Assembly (NCBI RefSeq): GCF_011170125.1
Contig: NZ_BLLN01000002.1
Location: forward strand, 529,501-593,500
Reading direction: 5' to 3'
DNA: 64,000 bases
Source: Streptomyces diastaticus subsp. diastaticus
GTDB lineage: Bacteria > Actinomycetota > Actinomycetes > Streptomycetales > Streptomycetaceae
The position numbers were made by a program, and so were the translations under genes. Positions 8,549 through 18,775 of this stretch are shown piece after piece (within the stretch, counting starts at the first letter, position 1; the number at the start of each line of letters is the position of its first letter). The notes below the pieces were generated by a model. That model made no database searches. It had not been told where the DNA came from and saw nothing but the letters and a program-made list of their open reading frames with translations.

Positions 8549-9028
8549 GATTCGTCAGGGCGGGGCCGTGCGGTCGTGACCGGGTCTCCGAGGACGGGAA
8601 CCGGCCGGGCCCGCGCCTCACGCCGCGAGCGCGGAGTCCCGTGCGATGCCCGGTCGCGGAGAACGTGCCGCCCCTGGGCGGCCCCCGGACCGTGGGCGGG
8701 CCGGCCCGGCCGGCCGCGACCTGGCTGCGGGTCTGGGGGGACCGGGGCACCGCGCTCCGTACGCCTTCGCCGGCCGGGAGCCGGCACGGCCGTGCGCCGG
8801 GCCCCGAACCCGTAGCCCGGGCGCGTGTCCTCGCGCCGACCGGCCGCGTCGGCGCAGTCGTCGCCCACGACGGCCGGGGAGTGGCGGGGCGGGCGGGAGA
8901 ACGTCACGCCGGCGACCCGGCCCGCTCCGACGTGTCCCCGTCGGCACCGGACACCCGGCTCGGGCCCGCCGCCGGCGTGACCCCGCGGCGGTGCCGGTCA
9001 CCGCCGCCGTACGTGGGGTGGTGCCGGC
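8549..9028. other. Intergenic stretch, no supported gene
   Basis: 480 bases between sulP and the uvrA-like gene. Open frames exist on both strands but have Arg/Pro/Gly-rich composition, no ribosome sites and no recognisable motif. No terminator or repeat stands out. Confidence 0.5.
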
Positions 9029-11419
<2,391 letters not shown>

Positions 11420-11566
11420 CGTCTGGTCTCTCCCTGTGGTCACGCGCGGTCCCCGCGGTGCGGGACCGCCGCGGGTCGCCCGGCTCCGGGCGGGGGCGGG
11501 GTCGAGGTGCCGCGCCCGGCGGTGTACGGGGCGCGGCACCTGGTCGGCCGTGGGCGGCCTGGTGGG

Positions 11567-11995
11567 TCAGCGGCGTTCCTGGATGCGGACGAGGTTGCCC
11601 GCGGGGTCGCGTACGGCGCAGTCGCGGACGCCGTACGGCTGGTCGGTGGGCTCCTGGACGACCTCCGCGTCGCCGGCGACGAGCCGGTCGAAGGTGGCGG
11701 TGAGATCGGGGGTGGCGAGGAGGACGCCCGCGTAGGTGCCCTTGGCCATCATCGCCTCGATGGTGCGGCGTTCCTCCTCGGTGACGCCCGGGTCGGCGCC
11801 GGGCGGCAGCAGGACGAGGGCGGTGCCGGCACCGCCGGGCGGTCCGACGGTGATCCAGCGCATACCGCCGTAGCCGACGTCGTCGCGGACCTCGAAGCCG
11901 AGCAGGTCGCGGTAGAAGGCGAGGGCGGCGTCCGGGTCGTCGTGCGGGAGGAAGCCGGCGTGGACGGTGAGGCGGGTGTCGGGTTCGGCGCTCAT
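11567..11995 (-). CDS. VOC (glyoxalase/bleomycin-resistance fold) protein
   Basis: 142 aa from ATG 11995; a GTG three codons upstream is the alternative. One VOC unit begins with HAGFLPHDDPDAALAFYRDLLGFEV and ends with YGVRDCAVRDPAGNLVRIQE, the usual beta-alpha-beta-beta-beta pairing with the closing DPxGN turn. It is probably a small dioxygenase-like or binding protein of unknown substrate. The gene starts ten bases after the AraC-type regulator stops, on the same strand. Such AraC/VOC pairs are common in Streptomyces and suggest one operon. Confidence 0.88.
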   Translation of the reverse strand: MSAEPDTRLTVHAGFLPHDDPDAALAFYRDLLGFEVRDDVGYGGMRWITVGPPGGAGTALVLLPPGADPGVTEEERRTIEAMMAKGTYAGVLLATPDLTATFDRLVAGDAEVVQEPTDQPYGVRDCAVRDPAGNLVRIQERR

Positions 11996-12005
11996 GTCCC
12001 TCACG

Positions 12006-12527
12006 CTAGGCGGGCCGTCCGGGGCGCGCTTCTCGATTCCTGACCGGTTCGGCGCCGCCGCTCCCCGCCTCCTGGCCCGGCCCGGCCGTCCGGGCCCGCT
12101 TCCCCTTCCTGACCGGCCTGGTCACCTGCTTCGCGACGCAGGCGGGCATTCCCTCGATGTTCTGCCCGGCCAGGTCCTGCCGGTCGCGGAAGACGCTGGG
12201 CGGGACGCCGACCAGCTCGGTGAAGCGGGTGCTGAAGGTGCCGAGCGAGGAGCAGCCGACCGCGAAGCAGACCTCGGTGACGCTGAGGTCGCCGCGGCGC
12301 AGCAGGGCCATGGCCCGCTCGATGCGCCGGGTCATGAGGTACGTGTACGGCGGCTCGCCGTAGGCCAGCCGGAACTGGCGGCTGAGGTGGCCGGCCGACA
12401 TGTTCACGCCCCTGGCCAGCGCCTCCACGTCCAGCGGCCGCGCGTACTCCCGGTCGATCCGGTCGCGGACGCGGCGCAGGAGCGCGAGGTCGCCCAGGTG
12501 GGGCGCCGGGCCGCGGCTGCTGCTCAT
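12006..12527 (-). CDS. AraC-family transcriptional regulator
   Basis: 173 aa from ATG 12527. The open frame continues upstream but that part is low-complexity Pro/Arg and unsupported. The protein is essentially a bare DNA-binding domain. DRIDREYARPLDVEALARGVNMSAGHLSRQFR is the first helix-turn-helix, and LSVTEVCFAVGCSSLGTFSTRFTELVGVPPS is the second with the AraC signature. There is no separate sensor domain. A basic tail of about 50 residues follows. It probably regulates its own operon with the VOC gene ten bases downstream. Confidence 0.9.
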   Translation of the reverse strand: MSSSRGPAPHLGDLALLRRVRDRIDREYARPLDVEALARGVNMSAGHLSRQFRLAYGEPPYTYLMTRRIERAMALLRRGDLSVTEVCFAVGCSSLGTFSTRFTELVGVPPSVFRDRQDLAGQNIEGMPACVAKQVTRPVRKGKRARTAGPGQEAGSGGAEPVRNREARPGRPA

Positions 12528-12766
12528 GTCCCGGATGATGCCACGCCGGGGGCGGGGGCGCGGGGGGACCGGGAGACTCCGGTTCGCCGCGGGACGCGCG
12601 GCGCCGGGCGGGGTGCGTGGGCGGGGCGGGACCGGGCGAGGTCGCGTATCGGCCCGGTGCCGTCGGGAAGCGGCCGGGCCCGGGGGTTCGGACACGCCGG
12701 CCGGGGTCCGGGCACCAGGCTGGACGGGCACCGCCGACCCGGTACGGCACAGGGAGGAGGGAACGC

Positions 12767-13225
12767 GTGGGCAAGCAGATGAAGTGCGGTTCGACGCAGA
12801 CGGAGTCGGGCAGACCGTGCGGGAACCCGGCGATGGTCGGGTACTCCCGGTGCCAGTCGCACCGGGGCACCTGGACGCCCCGGCAGCGGCGGCGGCCGAA
12901 GAGGAGGGGACAGGCGCGCCGGCGGCGGGTGGGGCGGTGTCCTCACCCGCGGCCGTACGTCTCACGCCACCGGCGCCGGTGGGCGGCGCCGCCCTGGCCC
13001 GCGCCGCCGAGGCCGAGCAGGGCGGTCAGCGGGGTGCCGGTGTTCCACAGGCCGAGCAGGTCGCGGTGGACGGCGACGATGCGGTGCTCGGCGGCGAGCG
13101 CGAGGGCCGCCTCGCCGAACGGGCAGGTGGCGGCGAAGACGGCGACGTCGGCCCGGTGGTGGAGCCAGGCCGTGCCGAGGAACTTCTGCATGTCGCCGCT
13201 GGGGACGTACCGGTGCGGGGCGTAG
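12767..13225 (+). CDS. Small Cys/His-motif protein, end uncertain
   Basis: The GTG at 12767 sits behind an unusually strong AGGGAGGAGG site. The first 36 residues (KQMKCGSTQTESGRPCGNPA, then YSRCQSHRGTW) form a compact C-x9-C-x9-C-x2-H pattern, probably a small zinc knuckle, followed by a very basic Arg-rich stretch. The frame stays open to 13225, which makes 152 aa, but the last 90 or so codons lie antisense to the Mrr-type nuclease gene. They are unlikely to be real protein in their own right unless the two genes truly overlap tail to tail. A lost stop codon or frameshift is possible. Not recognised as a named family. Confidence 0.5.
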   Translation: MGKQMKCGSTQTESGRPCGNPAMVGYSRCQSHRGTWTPRQRRRPKRRGQARRRRVGRCPHPRPYVSRHRRRWAAPPWPAPPRPSRAVSGVPVFHRPSRSRWTATMRCSAASARAASPNGQVAAKTATSARWWSQAVPRNFCMSPLGTYRCGA

Positions 13226-13695
13226 TGCTTGCACTGGATCACCAGGCGCCGTCCGTCGGGGAGGGTCGCGGTCACGTCGGCGCCCAGGTCGCCCGAGCCG
13301 CCGGTGACGACGACGTCGCGGCAGCCGTCGCGGCGGCAGAGCCCGGCGACGTACCGCTCGAACTCCTGCCAGCTCAGGGCGTCGACCTCGGCGAGCGAGA
13401 GCTGTCCGGCGCGGACCGCCTCGGCCTCACGCCTCCGCCGCTCGCCGCTTCGGTGGAGGCGGTCGGTGCGCCGGAGCCACCACAGCAGGGCCCCGGCCAC
13501 GCCCGCCGCGGCCACGGCGAGGAGATGGGGCCGCACCGTCGGCCAGGAGGCCGCGAGCAGCAGGGCGGCCGCGCCCGCGCCGAGGCGCGCGGTGGCCCGC
13601 TGCCGGCGACGGCGGGTGGTGCGGCGCCTGGCCGTCCGCCGCCGGACCGGCGTCCTCCGCGGACCCGGCCGCCGTCCCCCGCGCTTCGTCGGCAC
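12943..13695 (-). CDS. Membrane-anchored Mrr-type restriction endonuclease-like protein
   Basis: 250 aa from GTG 13695, chosen for the GGGGAGG stretch upstream; the frame is open further but only low-complexity. A very basic N terminus (1-35) is followed by two hydrophobic segments (about 40-52 and 57-73), so the protein is probably membrane-bound with the nuclease in the cytoplasm. The Mrr_cat core is clear: SWQEFERYVAGLCRRDG (108-124), then GDLGADVTATL with catalytic D140, and LVIQCKHY with the Q154-x-K156 pair. Mrr-type enzymes cut modified or foreign DNA, and a membrane-tethered form is common in actinobacteria. It converges on the small Cys/His gene and overlaps its frame. Confidence 0.87.
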   Translation of the reverse strand: MPTKRGGRRPGPRRTPVRRRTARRRTTRRRRQRATARLGAGAAALLLAASWPTVRPHLLAVAAAGVAGALLWWLRRTDRLHRSGERRRREAEAVRAGQLSLAEVDALSWQEFERYVAGLCRRDGCRDVVVTGGSGDLGADVTATLPDGRRLVIQCKHYAPHRYVPSGDMQKFLGTAWLHHRADVAVFAATCPFGEAALALAAEHRIVAVHRDLLGLWNTGTPLTALLGLGGAGQGGAAHRRRWRETYGRG

Positions 13696-13860
13696 CCGTA
13701 CCCCCGCCTCCCCGGCCGCACGGCGCGCCCGGCCGCCGGTCAGTCTGCGGCGACGGGCACCCACGGGAAAGGGCGCCTTATGGCCCGGGTGGCGCGAAAC
13801 GGACGCCGCCCGGCGTGACGGCCCGGCGGCACGGACGGCCGCCGGGCGGAGCGGCCCCGC

Positions 13861-14160
13861 GCGAGGGCCTGGCCCAGCTCGTCGCGGGACAGGCACCACC
13901 CGCCGGACCGGACGGCACCCCGGACCGGACGGCACCCCGGACCGGACGGCTCCCCGGGCCGGACGGCTCCCCCGACCGGACGGGTCCCCGGGCCGGTCGG
14001 CTGGACCAGGCGGTTCACGTCCGCGCGAGGGCCGCGAGGGCCTGGCCCCGCTCGTCGCGGGACAGGCACCACCCGCCGGACCGGACGGCTCACCGGGCCG
14101 GACGGCACCCCCGACCGGGCGGCACCCCGCCGGGCGGCACCCCGGACCGGGCGGCTGGAC
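13861..14160. repeat. Minisatellite with duplicated flanking blocks
   Basis: A 17-base unit (GGACCGGACGGCACCCC) is repeated head to tail about six times from 13905 and again in degenerate form at 14080-14150. A 56-base block occurs at 13861-13916 and 14034-14089 with a single mismatch. The segment around 13995-14055 is a near-copy of 14151-14209, which is the 3' end of the membrane gene at 14169-14564. The array fills the gap between that gene and the Mrr-type nuclease. It encodes no credible protein. Confidence 0.8.
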
Positions 14161-14168
14161 CAGGCGGC

Positions 14169-14564
14169 TCACGTCCGTGCGAGGGCCGCGAGGACGTGGC
14201 CCAGCTCGTGCGGCATCACGGCGAGGAGCACGGTGCCTTCGTCGGAGGCGCACTCGACGATCCGGCAGCCCGCGTTGATCCGCATGGCCTCGCGCGTCGA
14301 CGGGGACCGCACGTCGAGGGGCCGGATCCCCGCCGGGAGGCCGAGTCCGGCCCCTGCCCTGGTGCGAGGCGCCCAGGCCGCCGTGCCGGGGCCCGTCACG
14401 AGCCGTCCGCGGAGCCACCGGCCCGCGCGCGCGGGATGCCGCAGCAGGCAGGGGACCTCGATCACCGCGCCTCGCGCGGCACGCGCCGCGCGCTGCCGCA
14501 CTCTCCGGCCCAGCAGCCAGACCGTCAGCCCGCCGGTCGCGAACAGGAACAGGTGGATGATCAC
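14169..14564 (-). CDS. DUF2550-like membrane protein
   Basis: 131 aa from GTG 14564. One N-terminal hydrophobic helix (IIHLFLFATGGLTVWLLG) is followed by a soluble domain with GAVIEVPCLLRH, RGRLVTGP, a variable loop and VRSPSTREAMRINAGCRIVEC. It ends in VLLAVMPHELGHVLAAL. This order and spacing resemble DUF2550 proteins of actinobacteria, which are single-span proteins of unknown function. The match is by pattern only. The HELGH near the C terminus looks like an HExxH zinc site but follows no protease-like context. The last 40 bases of the gene are duplicated in the adjoining minisatellite. Confidence 0.6.
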   Translation of the reverse strand: MIIHLFLFATGGLTVWLLGRRVRQRAARAARGAVIEVPCLLRHPARAGRWLRGRLVTGPGTAAWAPRTRAGAGLGLPAGIRPLDVRSPSTREAMRINAGCRIVECASDEGTVLLAVMPHELGHVLAALART

Positions 14565-14739
14565 CGGAGCATCCAAACACCACGGCCCCTCTACCTCCCG
14601 TCCGGGCCGGTCCGTCGGCATTGCCCCCGGAAGCCACCCGGACGGGTGGGGTCGCGTTCTTCCGGCCCGCCCGGGGGCGCCCCGGCCCTACCGTCCGCTG
14701 ACGGCCGCTCCCCCGCCCCGACTCGCGCAAGGAGTACGC

Positions 14740-15693
14740 ATGGACGCCACGCCCCCGGGCCCCCGCAGGCCCCACCGCGCCCCCGACGCCGGACCCGAGC
14801 ACCTCTCGGGCGCGGAGACGGACCAGGTCCTCGCCGCCATGGCGGAGGCGGGCGGCGCGCTGCTGGCCGGGTGCCAGGAACGGCGCCGCCGGGCGGACGC
14901 CCTCGACGAGCGGCGCGAAGCGCTCATCGGCGCCACCAGCGACCTGGCCCTCGGCGCGCTCTACGACCCGGCCACCGTCCGGCTCGGCCTCGACCAGCGC
15001 CTCGCCCACCGCGCCGCCCGCGAACACGAGGCCGCCACCTGCGAGTACGTCGCCTGGTGGGCGGACGCGACGGTGACGGCCTGGCGGGCCGCCCGCTCCG
15101 GGGAGCGCCCCCGACGGGTCCGGCTGATCGGGGCGGCGCCCGAATGCCTCCTGGTCGACGAGGAGTTGGCCTCGCTGCCGGCCGTCGGCGCGGCGGCCCG
15201 GCACCCGGTGGGGCTCTCCGCCCGGCTCGGGACGGCCGGCCCCGGCGGGCGGGGCCCGGACGGCGTCCCGGTCGCCGCCGCCCGGCTCGCCGCCCGCCAC
15301 GGGCCGGCGGCGCGCCCCGGCGCGGTCACCGAGGTCAAGGTGGTCGACGGGGGCTGGCCCGAGGACCGGCGCCGCCGGCTCTGGGGGGACGCCTGGCTGA
15401 CGCACCGCGTACCGCTGCTGCCGGACGCCGGGGAGGTGGCACGCCTGACCGAGGGCCTGCCGGAGACAGCCCGGGAGCGGCTGCTCACCGTCGCGCACGA
15501 CGTGGCCGAGGCGCTCGCCGCCGCCTGCCGGGTGGACGAGCTGGAGGAGACCTCGGGCCCGTGGGACCCGGAGCAGATCGCCGAACACGAGGCCCTGGAC
15601 CGCCTGGCCGACGAGCTGACCGCCCGCCTCGCCGCGTACGCCCTCGGGGTCACGGCGTGCCTTCCGGCGGTCCGGGCGGCGCACGGGGCGTAG
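14740..15693 (+). CDS. Hypothetical protein, 317 aa
   Basis: ATG 14740 has an ideal AAGGAG site five bases upstream. The protein is soluble, without signal peptide or membrane spans, and rich in Ala, Arg and Glu, so mostly helical. Features include LSGAETDQVLAAMAEAGGALLAGCQERRRRADALDERREALIGA near the start, a central CEYVAWWADATVTAWRAAR and an acidic C-terminal part with DELEETSGPWDPEQIAEHEALDRLADELTARL. I do not recognise a family. It precedes the TerD-nuclease gene by about 155 bases in the same direction. The two may act together, but they probably have separate promoters. Confidence 0.75.
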   Translation: MDATPPGPRRPHRAPDAGPEHLSGAETDQVLAAMAEAGGALLAGCQERRRRADALDERREALIGATSDLALGALYDPATVRLGLDQRLAHRAAREHEAATCEYVAWWADATVTAWRAARSGERPRRVRLIGAAPECLLVDEELASLPAVGAAARHPVGLSARLGTAGPGGRGPDGVPVAAARLAARHGPAARPGAVTEVKVVDGGWPEDRRRRLWGDAWLTHRVPLLPDAGEVARLTEGLPETARERLLTVAHDVAEALAAACRVDELEETSGPWDPEQIAEHEALDRLADELTARLAAYALGVTACLPAVRAAHGA

Positions 15694-15848
15694 CGGAGCG
15701 CCCCACCTTTTCTCCACACCTCCTGACCAACTCCTCCATCACGGGGTACCTTGCAGCTCATGGCCGCCGCTGTGGCGGTGGTCACACGATCGACGGGGTG
15801 GGGGCCGCCCGGGGATGCCCGGTGGCGGCGGAGTGTCTGGGGGACCGC

Positions 15849-17921
15849 GTGCGCGAGATGTCCAAGGGGGCCAACGTCGCACTGGCCGCGCTGAGTGAGG
15901 ACGCCGCCTCGGTGGTCGTCCACCTGAGCTGGAGCAGCGCGGCCGGAGAGGGCGACGCCGATGTCTCGGTGCTCCTGCTGGGGCCGGACGGCAAGGTCCG
16001 CGACGACGGGGACTTCTACTTCTACAACCACCCCGCCTCGCCCGACGGCAGCGTCCAGCTCCTCGGCAAGACACCGGCGGGCAACGGCAGCGAGGACCGC
16101 GTCAGCCTCGACCTCGGCGCGGTCCCGCCCGGCGTGGAGCGCATCGTCATCGCCGCCAGCCAGTACGGCAGCGGGCGCTTCGGCGATCTGGAGGAGCTGC
16201 GGCTGACCCTCGCCGACCGTTCCGGCGAGCTGCTCCTCGGCTACGCCATCGAGGACGCCACCGACGAACGGGCCTTCCTCTTCGGAGAGTTGTACCTCCG
16301 GGAGGGCGCCTGGAAGTTCCGTGCCATCGGCCAGGGTTACGCCTCCGGGCTGGCGGGGCTCGCCACCGACTTCGGCATCGACGTGGACGACGAGGGGGAG
16401 GGCGAGGACGGCGGCGGCGCTCCCGAAGGCGGCCAGGAGGGGTCCGGCACGGCTGTCCGGCAGAGCCCGCCGGCTCCGCGGCCAGACCCGGCTCCGGCTC
16501 CGGCCCCCGCCCCGCCCGCGCCCGCCGCACCGCCGGCCGAACTCCCCGCCCAGCGGCCCGCACCGGCGGCCCCCGCGGCGGCCGGACCCACCCGCCGCCG
16601 CCCTCGTACGGCCAAGAAGAAGGTCACCCTGCCCGCCGCCCGGCAGCGGACCCTCGCGGAGAACGACGCCTGGCGCACCGCCCGGCTCTTCCCGGCCTCC
16701 TCGCTCAAGAGCGACCGGGAGCGCGAGACGCGGGCCACCTCGGTGCTGCTGTCGGCGATGGCGCAGGTGCCGGAGTTCGGGCGGCGGCTGACCGCCGCGT
16801 TCGGGGCGCCCGCCGGGCGGATGGAGACCTTCACCGAGGTGTCGCTGCCGCACGGCGAGACCCCGCGCCGCCCGGACGGCGTCATCCGCGTCGAACGGGC
16901 CGGGAAGCTGTGGACGGCGCTGGTGGAGACCAAGACCAACGGCAACCCGCTCCGCGCCGAACAGGTGCAGAACTACATGGACATCGCCGCCCGGCGCGGT
17001 TACGAGGCGGTGATCACCCTCTCCAACGACGTGGCCCTCGAAGGCCGGCCGCTGGTCGAGGTGAAGACGGACCGCCGCCGCAAGCACAAGGTGACGCTCT
17101 GGCACCTCTCCTGGGCCGAGGTGGCGCACCAGGCGCAGTTGCTGATCCGGCACGAGGGCGTCGGCAACGCGGCGCACGCCTGGCTGCTCCAGGAGTTGCT
17201 GCACTACCTCCAGCACGACAACTCCGGCTGCCAGGGCTTCCAGAACATGGGCCCCTCGTGGGTACAGGTACGCAACGGCATCGACGCCGAGACCCTCTGC
17301 CCGGGGGACGCGCGAGCCGTCGACGTCATCGAGAGCTGGGAGCGGCTGGTCCGCCAGGTCTGCCTGCGGATCGGCGGGGAACTGGGCCGCAAGGCGATGC
17401 CGGTCCAGCGCGGGCGGCGCGGCACCGACCCGGCCGCGCGCCGGGCCGCGCTCGCCGACCGGCTCTGCGAGGAGGGGCGGCTCACCGCCGAGGTGCGGGT
17501 CGACGGCTCCCCGGGACTGCTCACCCTCGTCGCCGACCTGCGGACGGGCAAGCTGCGGACCTCGGTGGAGGTGCCGGTGCCGGAGGGCGGCTATCCGCTG
17601 TCCTCCGCCAAGCGCCTGCTGCGGATGCTCACCGAGGCCCCGGCGGACCTGCATGTGGAGACCCTGGTCGGGGAGGGCGCCGGGCCGCGCTCCACCCTGG
17701 AGCGGCTGCGCCCCGAACCGGCCGACCTGCTGCCGCGCAACGGCGAGCCGATGCTCGGCTTCCGCCTCTCCCTCTTCAAGGGCATGGGCACCACGCGCGG
17801 CGGCGCGGCGTCCGGCTTCATCCGCAGCGTCGACGAGGCGGTCGACCACTTCCACGCCCAGGTCGTCGCCCGTCTCCCGGCCCCCGACGGCCGTCCGGCC
17901 CGCCGCGCCGTCCCCGCCTGA
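15849..17921 (+). CDS. TerD-domain protein fused to a PD-(D/E)XK nuclease-like domain
   Basis: 690 aa from GTG 15849 (GGGGGA just upstream); ATG at 15858, beginning MSKGANVAL, is the alternative. Residues 1-180 are a TerD domain: MSKGANVALAAL, VSVLLLGPDGKVRDDGDFYFYN, GSVQLLG, then VPPGVERIVIAASQY and the acidic calcium-binding style loops. Residues 185-260 are a Pro/Ala linker. From about 265 a nuclease-like domain follows, with RRPDGVIRV (D343), LVETKTNGNPLRAEQVQNY (E360 and K362) and RRGYEAVITLSNDV, a clear D...ExK site. The remaining 280 residues are a conserved-looking C-terminal region. TerD proteins belong to tellurite/stress systems that comparative genomics has linked to DNA processing. 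Substrate unknown; cytoplasmic. Confidence 0.88.
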   Translation: MREMSKGANVALAALSEDAASVVVHLSWSSAAGEGDADVSVLLLGPDGKVRDDGDFYFYNHPASPDGSVQLLGKTPAGNGSEDRVSLDLGAVPPGVERIVIAASQYGSGRFGDLEELRLTLADRSGELLLGYAIEDATDERAFLFGELYLREGAWKFRAIGQGYASGLAGLATDFGIDVDDEGEGEDGGGAPEGGQEGSGTAVRQSPPAPRPDPAPAPAPAPPAPAAPPAELPAQRPAPAAPAAAGPTRRRPRTAKKKVTLPAARQRTLAENDAWRTARLFPASSLKSDRERETRATSVLLSAMAQVPEFGRRLTAAFGAPAGRMETFTEVSLPHGETPRRPDGVIRVERAGKLWTALVETKTNGNPLRAEQVQNYMDIAARRGYEAVITLSNDVALEGRPLVEVKTDRRRKHKVTLWHLSWAEVAHQAQLLIRHEGVGNAAHAWLLQELLHYLQHDNSGCQGFQNMGPSWVQVRNGIDAETLCPGDARAVDVIESWERLVRQVCLRIGGELGRKAMPVQRGRRGTDPAARRAALADRLCEEGRLTAEVRVDGSPGLLTLVADLRTGKLRTSVEVPVPEGGYPLSSAKRLLRMLTEAPADLHVETLVGEGAGPRSTLERLRPEPADLLPRNGEPMLGFRLSLFKGMGTTRGGAASGFIRSVDEAVDHFHAQVVARLPAPDGRPARRAVPA

Positions 17922-17943
17922 GCCGGGACGGGGCCGGCCCGTC

Positions 17944-18090
17944 CTACGGCGCCGTGTCCGTCGGTTCCCACGCGCCCGACGCCTCGACCTGGAGGTGGCA
18001 GACGCCTGCTACGAGGGGGGCGGCGCGGTCCGGGGCCGGGCGGAAGTCGCGGATGAGCGGCGGGCCCCGTGGGGCCGGGCCCGAGCACAC
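17944..18090 (-). CDS. Possible small protein, 48 aa
   Basis: GTG 18090 starts a 48-codon frame with G/C-rich wobble positions: PPLIRDFRPAPDRAAPL, then AGVCHLQVEASGAWEPTDTAP and stop. It begins 17 bases after the DUF5994-like gene ends and has a GGGCGGGGGC stretch upstream that is only a fair ribosome site. It may be a small co-transcribed protein or the tail of an older gene. Not recognised. Confidence 0.3.
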   Translation of the reverse strand: MCSGPAPRGPPLIRDFRPAPDRAAPLVAGVCHLQVEASGAWEPTDTAP

Positions 18091-18106
18091 GCCCCCGCCC
18101 GGGACA

Positions 18107-18601
18107 TCAGCCGCGGCGGCGGGGCGGGCGGACGCCGGTCTCGTACAGGATCGTCTCCGCCGTGGCCGTGTTGTGGGGGCTCAGGGCCCGCGCCATCGCG
18201 GCGATGGCCGCCTCGGCGGGGGCCTCGGGCGGGACGACGAGGAGCGAGAAGAGCTCGTGGTCGTCGCGGGTGACGAGGGCGGTGTCGTCCGCCACCGGGT
18301 AGCCGTCGACCCGTACCAGCCGCTCGTCCACGATCAGCCGCGTCGGCAGCGCCCCCCACGTCTCCAGGTCCACCCCGATCCGCGTCACCGGGCCCCAGTG
18401 TCCGGCCAGCCCGCTGACGAGGCGGGGGAGCTCGACGGTGGCCCGGTGCGAGTGCGGCCACCAGGCGCCGTCGAAGAGGCCCTCCCGGTGCGGGGTGACC
18501 TCCACGCGCAGGGTCGGCCCGGCGGCGAACCGGCCCGCCCCGGTGGCCGGGTGGGCCCCGGTGTCCCGCTGGGTGCCGATGTCGAAGTCCGCGTGTGCCA
18601 T
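18107..18601 (-). CDS. DUF5994-like protein
   Basis: 164 aa from ATG 18601 with GGAAGG ten bases upstream; the frame is open for 56 more codons without support. The core has LRVEVTPHREGLFDGAWWPHSHRATVELPRLVSGL, VTRIGVDLETWGALPTRLIVDERLVRVDGYPV and HELFSLLVVPP. These are the landmarks of a short actinobacterial family of unknown role, usually labelled DUF5994. No signal or membrane segment, so it is cytoplasmic. It converges with the TerD-nuclease gene. Confidence 0.75.
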   Translation of the reverse strand: MAHADFDIGTQRDTGAHPATGAGRFAAGPTLRVEVTPHREGLFDGAWWPHSHRATVELPRLVSGLAGHWGPVTRIGVDLETWGALPTRLIVDERLVRVDGYPVADDTALVTRDDHELFSLLVVPPEAPAEAAIAAMARALSPHNTATAETILYETGVRPPRRRG

Positions 18602-18775
18602 GGCGTGCGTACCTTCCACGAGGCCGGGGCCGGCGCGCCCCGGGGGGCGTGTCGCGCGGCCGCCGCACAGGGCGTGCCGCTCCTTCCACCGTACTGCGCG
18701 AAGAGGCCCTGTGGCGGCTCTGACCAGGGCGAATTCCGGAATCGGGCACCCTCGGGCACGCGTCGGCACCGGCGG

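Noticed and set aside
13861..14160. Possible CRISPR array
   Set aside because: The units are contiguous with no unique spacers, and there are no cas genes. It is a minisatellite.
14169..14564. HELGH near the C terminus as a zinc-protease site
   Set aside because: It lies 13 residues from the end with no following Glu or His helix and in a one-span DUF2550-like protein; it is probably chance.
12943..15717. A 924-codon minus-strand open frame through the minisatellite and beyond
   Set aside because: Only its last 250 codons are a real protein (the Mrr-type nuclease). The upstream part is repeat-derived Pro/Arg/Gly and antisense to the 317-aa gene.
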